In this document: positions 1 to 6,292 of the stretch, piece by piece
Numbering within the stretch: position 1 is the stretch's first letter
How the letters are laid out: the number at the start of each line of letters is the position of its first letter
Assembly: GCA_017549085.1 (NCBI GenBank)
Contig: JAFYVO010000411.1
Coordinates: forward strand, 1-9,964
Source: Thermoguttaceae bacterium
GTDB lineage: Bacteria > Planctomycetota > Planctomycetia > Pirellulales > Thermoguttaceae
DNA: 9,964 bases
Reading direction: 5' to 3'
Made by a program: the position numbers and the translations under genes
The notes under the pieces: generated by a model
Told to the model about the DNA's origin: nothing
Databases searched by the model: none
The model's input: the letters and a program-made list of their open reading frames with translations, nothing else

Positions 1-1818
1 GTCTTGCGGGAACTCGGCGTCCGGCGTTTTTTCTCCCTTTTCTTTCAGCTTGCGCGCTTTTTTGGGGCCGCGCGCCTTCTCCAAGATTTCGTCTTCGAGC
101 GACAAATACTGCCGATACGAGCCGGGGTCGCCCTGCCGTCCGCAACGCCCGATCAGCTGGCGGTCGATGCGCGCCGACTCGTGCAGTTCGGTGCAAACGA
201 CGTGCAACCCGCCGATTTCCAAGATTTCCGGCGGAAGTTTGATGTCCGTTCCGCGCCCGGCCATATTCGTCGAGACGGTGATTTTCCCCCAACGCCCGGC
301 GCCGGCGACGATCTCCGCTTCCTCCGCGATGCGGTTCGCGTTCAGGACGCAGTGTTCCATCTTCCGTTCGTTCAAGAGGTTCGACAAAATTTCCGACTTG
401 TCGATGGTGCGCGTTCCGATGAGAACCGGGCGCCCCTGCGCGTGATATTCGGCGATTTCCTCGACGACGGCGGCCCACTTCGCTCGTTCGGTCGCGAAGA
501 CGCGGGTCGGCAACTGAACGCGTTGCGGCGGGCGGTTCGTCGGCACCGGAACGACGCGGCACTTGTAAATCCGCGCCAACTCGGCGCTCGACGCGGCGGC
601 GGTCCCGGTCATCCCGGCCAAATGTTCGAAACGGAGGAAAAAGTCCTGCACCGTGACGCGGGCCGCTTGACCGGTCGCGACGGTAATTTCGACGCCCTCT
701 TTCGCCTCGACCGCTTGGTGCACCCCTTCGCGCCACTTGCGTCCTTCGCCGAGGCGGCCGGTGAACTCGTCGACGATGACGATTTCGCCGTCGCGGACGA
801 CGTACTGTTGGTCGCGATGGAACTCGCGGTCGACTTTAATCGCCTGCTTGACGTATTCGTACACGTGGTAAAGCCCGGTCGTCGCCATCGCGTCCGGTTT
901 CGGGAGGTTGCGCGCTTTCCGGCGCCCTTCTCGGGTCAACTCGACCTGTTTTTTGTCGTGGTCGTACTCGTAATCTTCGTCCTCGACAAAGTCGTAAATA
1001 CGGTCGGCGGCCCACTTATACGCTTCGACTTCCTGTTTTTGCTCTTCGGTCGGGAGCGCGCTGATGATGAGCGGCGTGCTGGCTTCGTCGATGAGAATCG
1101 AGTCGGCTTCGTCGACGAGGCAGAAATACGGCTCCGGACGCTGCGTCGGACTCTCGTTCTTTTCCCCTTGTTCGCCGAGCATCGAGCCGAGGAGGTCGGT
1201 TTGCCCTTCGCGGATTCGGCGCAAGAGGAGGCGGTCGCGGAGGAAGTCGAAGCCGAACTCCTTCGCGGTGCCGTACGTAACGTCGCACTGGTAGGCTTTG
1301 CGGCGTTGGTCGGTTTGCTGTTGCGTTTGAATGACGCCGACGTTCATCCCGAGCGCGCGGTAGATCGGCGTCATCAGCTCGGCGTCGCGGGCGGCGAGGT
1401 AGTCGTTGACGGTCGCGAGGAGGGCGCCCTTCCCGGCCAACGCTCGCAAGTAGAGCGGCGCGGTCGCGGTAAGCGTTTTCCCTTCGCCGGTTTGCATCTC
1501 GACGATGGAACGGTTGAAGATCGCGATTCCGCCGAGAATCTGCACGTCGAAGTGGCGCATCCCGAGCGTTCGATTCCCGGCTTCGCGCACCAAGGCGAAC
1601 GCTTCCGGCAAAAGTTTCGCCAACGGTTCGCCGCTCCGAGCGCGGTACCGCAGCGCGAGGCTTCGTTTGCGCAACTCGCCGTCGTTCAGCTTTTGCATCT
1701 CCGGTTCGAGCGCGTTGACCCGGTCGAGTTCGTAAGACCAACGCGCAAGGTCGCCCTTGGTCGACTTGGGAATCCAACGCTGACAAGCCCGTTTCGCTCC
1801 GGACGGTATCGCGCCCAT
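1..1818 (-). CDS. secA: Preprotein translocase ATPase SecA, 5' part (C-terminus beyond the window edge)
   Basis: SecA is the cytoplasmic ATPase that drives unfolded preproteins through the SecYEG channel. The minus-strand frame is open for 606 codons with no stop and leaves the window at base 1. Visible motifs are Walker A MQTGEGKT (residues 108-115), Walker B LVDEAD (234-239) followed by SILIDEA, the helicase motif AGMTGTA (401-407), and GRCGRQGD (557-564). The usual order of nucleotide-binding domain 1, preprotein-crosslinking region and nucleotide-binding domain 2 is intact. The start is ATG at 1818-1816, preceded at 7 nt by a perfect AGGAGG. The protein departs from E. coli SecA in having CTELHESARID where E. 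coli has GTERHESRRID, and a basic stretch GPKKARKLKEKG soon after motif VI where the helical scaffold should begin. It may therefore be an accessory or planctomycete-type SecA. The scaffold, wing and any zinc-binding tail lie outside the window. Confidence 0.95.
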   Translation of the reverse strand, partial: MGAIPSGAKRACQRWIPKSTKGDLARWSYELDRVNALEPEMQKLNDGELRKRSLALRYRARSGEPLAKLLPEAFALVREAGNRTLGMRHFDVQILGGIAIFNRSIVEMQTGEGKTLTATAPLYLRALAGKGALLATVNDYLAARDAELMTPIYRALGMNVGVIQTQQQTDQRRKAYQCDVTYGTAKEFGFDFLRDRLLLRRIREGQTDLLGSMLGEQGEKNESPTQRPEPYFCLVDEADSILIDEASTPLIISALPTEEQKQEVEAYKWAADRIYDFVEDEDYEYDHDKKQVELTREGRRKARNLPKPDAMATTGLYHVYEYVKQAIKVDREFHRDQQYVVRDGEIVIVDEFTGRLGEGRKWREGVHQAVEAKEGVEITVATGQAARVTVQDFFLRFEHLAGMTGTAAASSAELARIYKCRVVPVPTNRPPQRVQLPTRVFATERAKWAAVVEEIAEYHAQGRPVLIGTRTIDKSEILSNLLNERKMEHCVLNANRIAEEAEIVAGAGRWGKITVSTNMAGRGTDIKLPPEILEIGGLHVVCTELHESARIDRQLIGRCGRQGDPGSYRQYLSLEDEILEKARGPKKARKLKEKGEKTPDAEFPQD

Positions 1819-1825
1819 TTCGTTT

Positions 1826-1831
1826 CCTCCT
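1826..1831 (-). promoter_or_regulatory. Shine-Dalgarno site of secA
   Basis: A perfect AGGAGG lies on the minus strand 7 nt before the ATG at 1818. It fixes the secA start, because the upstream leader offers no comparable site. Confidence 0.8.
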
Positions 1832-1915
1832 TAAACCGAATAACGACGCGGCGTTCCGCACGTTCGCGCCGCAAGCCAAGCGCCGACGTTCTCCCTCGAC
1901 GCGGCGTTCTCCGAT

Positions 1916-1944
1916 ATTATACCGTCAAACGCGCTTTTCGTCAA
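1916..1944 (-). promoter_or_regulatory. Sigma-70-like promoter of secA
   Basis: On the minus strand a -35 box TTGACG (1944-1939) is followed after exactly 17 bp by a consensus -10 box TATAAT (1921-1916). Transcription would start near 1908 and give a leader of about 90 nt before the secA ATG. It lies downstream of the lipoprotein terminator, so secA is probably a separate transcription unit. Confidence 0.75.
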
Positions 1945-1980
1945 TCGCGCTTTCATCGCAAGCGTTTCCCGCAAGTCAAG

Positions 1981-2016
1981 AAAAAAACGACGCGTCGAGT
2001 TTCCCCGACGCGCCGT
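1981..2016 (-). terminator. Rho-independent terminator after the lipoprotein gene
   Basis: The arms at 1987-1997 and 2006-2016 form an 11-bp stem (one G-U pair) with an 8-nt loop. On the minus strand the stem is followed directly by a run of seven T (1987-1981, the last stem base included). It sits about 30 nt past the lipoprotein stop and before the secA promoter. Confidence 0.8.
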
Positions 2017-2044
2017 CGTTGGTCGCGAGGCCGACGTTAAACCG

Positions 2045-2533
2045 TCAATCTTCGACGACGATCTCCAAGTTTTTGCTCCCCCCCGTCGGAATCTCGACGA
2101 TCAGCGGCGAGTTGAGCGGGTCGAGATATTTTTCCGGTAAAAAGTTCTCGGTAACCGCCGCGTCTTTGTCCCAATCCGCTTCCGGGCCGTCTTCCGCCAT
2201 CGCTTCTTGCAAAGTGCGCCCGTCGACCGTTTGAACCTGCTTCTTCACGACCGTTCGATATTGGCCCGGGAACGCGCCGTCGCCGGGTCGGTCCGTCGTC
2301 AGCTCGAACTTGCCGCTTTCGTCGGTCATCCCGACCGCGACCGCGTTCGGCGTATCGTCGACCGGGCGCATCTCGATCGTCGCGCCGTCGACCGGGGCGC
2401 CGTTGTAAAGCAAAACGCCGGAAACCTTGACGATTCCGGAACGCGAACCGGAGTTCCCGCCGCCGCAACCGACGCAAACCGTCAACGCCGCGCAAGCCAA
2501 AAGCGCCGCGACGCAAAAACCGAATCTTTTCAT
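2045..2533 (-). CDS. Small lipoprotein with carboxypeptidase-regulatory-like (transthyretin-like) domain
   Basis: This 162-residue protein starts with a lipoprotein signal peptide: basic MKR, a hydrophobic core, then CVGC followed by GGG, with Cys23 as the likely lipidated residue. Position -3 is Cys rather than the usual Leu. The mature part carries the beta-sandwich pattern VSGVLLYNGAPVDGATI (37-53), then a TDESGKFELTT segment (70-80) and a PGQY motif (89-92). This is the carboxypeptidase-regulatory-like fold that planctomycetes often encode beside DUF1559 genes, and the FLPEKYLDP segment (131-139) near the C-terminus is typical of that group. It is predicted to be membrane-anchored and exposed outside the cytoplasm. 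Its role is unknown. The start is ATG with a strong AAGGAGGT site 5 nt upstream. It follows the DUF1559 gene by 124 bp with no terminator or clear promoter between, so co-transcription is likely. Confidence 0.85.
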   Translation of the reverse strand: MKRFGFCVAALLACAALTVCVGCGGGNSGSRSGIVKVSGVLLYNGAPVDGATIEMRPVDDTPNAVAVGMTDESGKFELTTDRPGDGAFPGQYRTVVKKQVQTVDGRTLQEAMAEDGPEADWDKDAAVTENFLPEKYLDPLNSPLIVEIPTGGSKNLEIVVED

Positions 2534-2657
2534 CTCCCACCTCCTTAAATATCGTCGTTTACCAATCGTTTCATTTTCTTTTTAAGCCGACCGCCGACGG
2601 CGCAAAACGTTCGCCGCCCCGCCAACCGTCGACGCAACCGCGTTCGCGGCGCTAACG

Positions 2658-3791
2658 TCACATATTGACGTTCGTTTCGCCGCCGTTGATCGTGCCGAGC
2701 GCGCCCCAGACGCCGTACGGGCTCTTCCCGCCGACCGGACGCAAGTTCGTTTTACCCGCCGGGTTCAGCGACATCGGAATCGACAGGTCGCCGCAGTCGA
2801 TCGTTTCGCTAACGAAGCGGACGGAACCGTCGGCCATCACCGCGTTGACGCCGCCGCTGTGATTGCTCGACGCCGACGTAACGAGCGAGTCGGTCCAGGA
2901 AACGCCGCACGACGGGCCGTTCGGCGGCATCACCGTATAAAAGCGCGTGAAGTTCGGGTAATACATCCCGAAGAGCGAGCCGGAACCGGCGTTCGTCGTC
3001 GCGCTGGAAATGTATTGACCGCCGTTCCCGACAAGCGTCATGCACGCGGCTTTCGGGTTGCTCCCCCACATATCGGCGACCGCCCAACCGTTTTTAATAC
3101 GCGGTTCCGGGTCGCTCGTGTAACGACCGCGCGGACTCGAGCAGCGTTCCGAAACGAAGAGCGTGTTGCTCGTCCCGTCGGTAACGGCGGCAAGAGGCGG
3201 GCACCAACCGACGCCGGTGCCGCGACCGGGCCAGTTTTTCAGCGTGAAGGCGCTGCGCGTGCTGTGCGGGCAGTTCGCGTTCGTCGAGCGGCAGTCGTTG
3301 TGCCAACCGCGACCGTTGATCGCGTCCCCTTCGCAGAAGCGGTAACTCGTGGTCGTGTAAGGTTTCGAGTAGCCGGATTCGGTGAAGCCGTTCAACGCGT
3401 CGCCGTCGGACGGGCAAACGATCGCGCCGATCGTACCGAGGAACCCTTCGTGGTTGTCGAACGGTTCGGCGTTCCAGTTCGACGCGACGATCGCGTTGTA
3501 ACGCGCTTGTTGTTCGTAAAACGGAAGGAGCGAAACGAACGGCGTGTAGTCGTAGCAGTCCCAACCGCCCATCCCGAACCCCGGGAGCGCGTTGTTCACG
3601 TCGTGATAGTTTTGGATCGCGAGCCCCATTTGCTTGAGGTTGTTCGTGCATTGCATCCGACGCGCGGCCTCGCGGGCCGCTTGAACCGCCGGAAGGAGGA
3701 GCCCGATCAAAATCCCAATGATCGCGATAACGACCAACAATTCGACCAGCGTAAACCCGGATTTTCTTGCGTCAAACGAAAACTTGCGCAT
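2658..3791 (-). CDS. DUF1559 prepilin-type protein with H-X9-DG motif
   Basis: This 377-residue protein begins with a type IV prepilin leader. The predicted cleavage is after Gly12, before FTLVELLVV, with Glu17 as the conserved fifth residue of the mature protein. A single long hydrophobic helix follows (about 13-35). Family landmarks are CPSDG (126-130), TDGTSNT (204-210) and the H-X9-DG motif, with His311 and Asp321-Gly322 in [17 protein letters not shown]. The length is normal for the family. DUF1559 proteins are massively expanded in Planctomycetes and are thought to be pseudopilin-like envelope proteins. Their molecular role is not established. The start is ATG at 3791 with GGGAGG 6 nt upstream. 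The small lipoprotein gene follows. Confidence 0.95.
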   Translation of the reverse strand: MRKFSFDARKSGFTLVELLVVIAIIGILIGLLLPAVQAAREAARRMQCTNNLKQMGLAIQNYHDVNNALPGFGMGGWDCYDYTPFVSLLPFYEQQARYNAIVASNWNAEPFDNHEGFLGTIGAIVCPSDGDALNGFTESGYSKPYTTTSYRFCEGDAINGRGWHNDCRSTNANCPHSTRSAFTLKNWPGRGTGVGWCPPLAAVTDGTSNTLFVSERCSSPRGRYTSDPEPRIKNGWAVADMWGSNPKAACMTLVGNGGQYISSATTNAGSGSLFGMYYPNFTRFYTVMPPNGPSCGVSWTDSLVTSASSNHSGGVNAVMADGSVRFVSETIDCGDLSIPMSLNPAGKTNLRPVGGKSPYGVWGALGTINGGETNVNM

Positions 3792-3983
3792 AACCGTCCT
3801 CCCGACGCGGCAAACCTCGCTTTCGACCGCGCTTCCGCGAACTTCGTCGCCGCGCGATTCTCCGCGTCCAGTTTAAAAGAAAGGAAAAATAAGAAAAAAC
3901 AAATTAACGGCGACGAACGGCGGTAAAATAGGGCCAAAATAACGTTTCGACGCGACAAAAAGCCGCGCGCCTAAACCGCTCGT

Positions 3984-4000
3984 TTTCGTTACTAACGAAA
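3984..4000. repeat. Perfect 7-bp inverted repeat at the DUF1559 transcription start
   Basis: TTTCGTT, three bases, then AACGAAA. It abuts the downstream end of the putative -10 box (4000-4005) and would cover the transcription start, a common position for a repressor operator. It could equally form a 7-bp hairpin at the 5' end of the leader RNA. Confidence 0.5.
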
Positions 4001-4028
4001 GTTTATCGAACGCGACGCGGAAAGTCAA
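4000..4028 (-). promoter_or_regulatory. Putative promoter of the DUF1559-lipoprotein unit
   Basis: On the minus strand TTGACT (4028-4023), a 17-bp spacer, then TAAACT (4005-4000). The -35 box is strong and the -10 box matches 4 of 6. The -35 box is preceded by AT-rich DNA with A/T tracts about 10 bp apart (4031-4067), which resembles an UP element or intrinsic bend. Confidence 0.55.
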
Positions 4029-4133
4029 CGAAAAAATCAAAAATTTTGAAAAAATTTTACTTTAAAAGGAAAATCGCCCGCGCGACGGAAAAGAGCGGAA
4101 AAAACGCTCGGGAAATCGAAAACGAAAAGGAAG

Positions 4134-4174
4134 AAAAAACGGGCGTCGACGCGTAAAAAACGCCGAATCGCCCG
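4134..4174 (-). terminator. Terminator after the leucine-rich repeat gene
   Basis: A 6-bp GC-only stem (CGGGCG at 4140-4145, CGCCCG at 4169-4174) with further pairing possible inside the loop is followed on the minus strand by six T (4139-4134). It begins 20 nt after the stop codon at 4197-4195. Confidence 0.65.
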
Positions 4175-4194
4175 CCGTTCCGCTCCGCCGGTCG

Positions 4195-5993
4195 CTATTT
4201 CTTCGAAACGCCGCCGCGCATTCGGTTTTTCTCCGCGAACTTCGCCGCGAAGGAACCGTCCGGCGCGATCAACCGCAATTTATACGAACAATCGTAAAAC
4301 GCGCTTTCGTCGAACGACGTCAAGCTCGCCGGAACTTCGACCGTTTCCAATAATTCGCAAGCCCCGAACGCGCGGTAAACGAGCTTCGTCAAACCGTCGG
4401 CAAACGCGACGCGCTCCAACGAAACGCAACCTTCGAACGCCTCTTCTCCAACCGTCGTCGGCCCCGCTTCAAACTCGAGCGTTTCCAACATATCGCAACC
4501 GGCGAACGCCTCTTCTCCAACCGTCGCGCCCCCCGCCGGAAAAACGAGCGACCGCAACATTTGGCAACAGGCGAACGCTCTTCGGTCGAACGTCGTCGGG
4601 CCCGGCGGCAACGCGAGCGTTTTCATCGCCCGGCATCGTTCGAACGCCGCGGAGCCGACCGTCGTTCCGCGCGCCTCCGGCGAAAAAGCGACCGACTCCA
4701 ACGCGGAGCAACCGGCGAACGCCTCGGCGCCGACCGTCTTCAACGTCGCCGGCAAGTCGAGTTTTTCAACGTTTTGCACTTCTGAAACGCTTGGTCGGCG
4801 ATTCTTTCCGTTCCGGTCGGAACGCGGTATTCGCTCCCCTCGCGCCCCAACGGATACGCGACGAGCGTTTTGCCGTCCGCGCTAAAAAGGACGCCGTCGA
4901 CCGCGCGAAACGCCGTCGAACCGGAAGCGACCGAAAACGATTTCAGCGATTCGCAACCGGAAAACGCGCCGACGCCGAACGCCGTCAAACTCGCCGGAAG
5001 CGCGACCGTTTCCAACGCGGCGCAACCGACGAACGCGTTCGCGCCGATCTCCGTCAAACTCGGCGGCAAGCCGACCGTTTTCAACGACTTGCATCCCCGA
5101 AACGCTTTGTCGGCAATCCTTTCCGTTCCGGTCGGAACGCGGTATTCGCTCCCCTCGCGCCCCGACGGATACGCGACGATCGTCTTTCCGTCCGCGCTAA
5201 ATAGGACGCCGTCGACCGCGCAAAACGCCGTCGAACCGGAAGCGACCGAAAACGATTTCAACGATTCGCAGTTCGCAAACGCGTACTCGTCGAGCGTTTG
5301 CAAACTCGCCGGCAACTCGACCGTTTTCAACGCGTTGCAAGAGGAAAACGCGCACCGTTTTATCGTCGTCAAGCCTTCGGGCAACTCGACCGCTTCCAAC
5401 GAGTTGCAACCCCAAAACGCCGTCTCGTCGACCGTCGTTAGCGACGCCGGAAACTCGACGCTTTTCAACGCGCGACAAAAACCGAACGCGTTGTGTTCGA
5501 GCGTCGTCAAACCGTCCGGCAGCGCGACCGTCTCCAACGCTCGGCAATCGAAAAACGCCCAGGCGCCCAGGCGCGTTAACGCCGAATCTTTCGGGAACTC
5601 GACCGATTTCAACGCTTGGCAATGCCCGAACGCGTCGACGCCGAGCGTTTCCAACGACGCCGGAAACCCGACCGATTTCAGCGCGAAACAACGCTCGAAC
5701 GCGTTGTTTCCGATCGTCGTCAATCCCTCCGGAAACTCGACCGATTCCAGCTCGTAACAATTTCGAAACGCCTTTCCCCCGACGGCGACGACCGGTTTGC
5801 CGTCGACCTGCGCCGGGATTCGCGCCGACGTTATCTTTTTGTCCTTAACGCCGACGAGCGTCGCGCCGGTCGCGTCGAATTTCCAGTCAAACGCGTCGAC
5901 CTGCGCCGACGCGCTCGAGATCGAGAAAGCGAACGCCGCGAACGTCGCAAGCGTCGCCCAAAACGCGCCCCGTTTTTCCGCTTGCCGTTTCAT
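4195..5993 (-). CDS. Secreted BspA-type leucine-rich repeat protein, interrupted by a one-base frameshift
   Basis: Read through a missing base, this is one protein of about 599 residues. It has a signal peptide (MKRQAEKRG, hydrophobic core, cleavage after ASA at 28-30) and then about 19 LRR_5-type repeats of roughly 23 residues with the pattern AF-x2-C-x2-L-x3-x-LP-x2-L-x2. Two of the repeats carry an extra segment ending in YRVPTGTERIAD. The first frame (5993-4740) ends out of register after residue 410 with the tail NSTCRRR. The second frame continues the ladder without loss of a repeat down to a TAG stop at 4195. The break falls at an A5 run (minus strand, 4766-4762); six A would restore one reading frame. 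The start is ATG with AAGGAG 8 nt upstream. BspA-type proteins are surface or secreted proteins linked to adhesion, but the ligand here is unknown. There is no visible anchor at the C-terminus. Confidence 0.85.
4796..4955 (-). repeat. Direct repeat copy 2 inside the leucine-rich repeat gene
   Basis: This 160-bp stretch matches 5111-5270 at roughly 150 of 160 positions by eye, at a constant offset of 315 bp (105 codons). It encodes the non-LRR segment SFSVASGSTAF...AVDGVLFSADGKT...GREGSEYRVPTGTERIAD. Confidence 0.9.
5111..5270 (-). repeat. Direct repeat copy 1 inside the leucine-rich repeat gene
   Basis: This is the upstream copy (in gene orientation) of the 160-bp element also found at 4796-4955. 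Most differences are single base changes and there are no indels, so the reading frame is kept in both copies. Confidence 0.9.
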
Positions 5994-6073
5994 CGCTCTT
6001 TCTCCTTATTTTTCGAGATTTCCGACGCCGCGCCGGTCGCGTCGCGACTTAGCGTCGCCGTCGTTTGACGTTA

Positions 6074-6102
6074 ATTTTAGCGAAGCGACGCCGCGACGTC
6101 AA
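6074..6102 (-). promoter_or_regulatory. Sigma-70-like promoter of the leucine-rich repeat gene
   Basis: On the minus strand TTGACG (6102-6097), a 17-bp spacer, then TAAAAT (6079-6074), with an AT-rich stretch just upstream. The predicted leader is about 70 nt to the ATG at 5993. Confidence 0.7.
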
Positions 6103-6196
6103 GTAAATTTTCAAAAAAAGCGACAAGATTTAGCAAAACGCCCGCCGCCGACCGCCGTCTATTAATAAGGGGAAAAGTCGCGGCGCGCCAAGAAAT

Positions 6197-6233
6197 AAAA
6201 AACGCGGCCTCGGGAAAACGCCCCAACGCCGCG
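6197..6233 (-). terminator. Terminator after the serpin gene
   Basis: The stem CGCGGC/GCCGCG (arms 6203-6208 and 6228-6233) is followed on the minus strand by six T and then ATTT. One arm and flank (6221-6238) are identical over 18 bases to part of the hppA terminator at 7897-7914. Confidence 0.8.
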
Positions 6234-6292
6234 CTTTTCGATTTTATCCGCGCATCGGTTCGTCGAATCGCGTCTTTTCAACGAACGGCGCC

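Larger units (their letters stand above)
3792..4194. other. Intergenic region between the repeat-protein and DUF1559 genes
   Basis: This gap of about 400 bp holds no gene that I can support. It contains the terminator of the upstream leucine-rich repeat gene (4134-4174), an AT-rich stretch with regularly spaced A/T tracts (4031-4067), a putative promoter (4000-4028), a short inverted repeat (3984-4000), and an untranslated leader of roughly 200 nt for the DUF1559 gene. A short minus-strand open frame across 3707-3958 only overlaps the DUF1559 start in another frame and is not credible. Confidence 0.7.
5994..6292. other. Intergenic region between the serpin and repeat-protein genes
   Basis: About 300 bp without a gene. 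It contains the 3' untranslated region and terminator of the serpin (6197-6233), AT-rich DNA (6101-6140) and a well-formed promoter for the leucine-rich repeat gene (6074-6102). Confidence 0.75.

Noticed and set aside
4..2040. Plus-strand open frame of 678 codons
   Set aside because: It is antisense to secA, lacks recognisable motifs and a ribosome site, and is explained by the codon bias of secA leaving few stops on the opposite strand.
2037..2540. Minus-strand open frame overlapping the lipoprotein in another frame
   Set aside because: It is Arg-rich without a domain, and the alternative frame has a signal peptide, Cys23 and a conserved domain.
2859..3926. Plus-strand open frame of 355 codons
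   Set aside because: It is antisense to the well-identified DUF1559 gene, is Arg/Val-rich and low in complexity, and matches no known family.
4762..4766. Programmed -1 ribosomal frameshifting as cause of the broken repeat gene
   Set aside because: The sequence G AAA AAC does not allow full re-pairing of the P-site tRNA, and I saw no convincing downstream stimulatory hairpin; an indel is simpler.
4870..5757. Plus-strand open frame with internal repeats
   Set aside because: Its periodicity simply mirrors the 23-residue repeats of the minus-strand leucine-rich repeat gene.
4200..5990. CRISPR-like periodic repeats
   Set aside because: The 69-bp periodicity is coding, imperfect and corresponds to leucine-rich repeats; there are no identical direct repeats with unique spacers.
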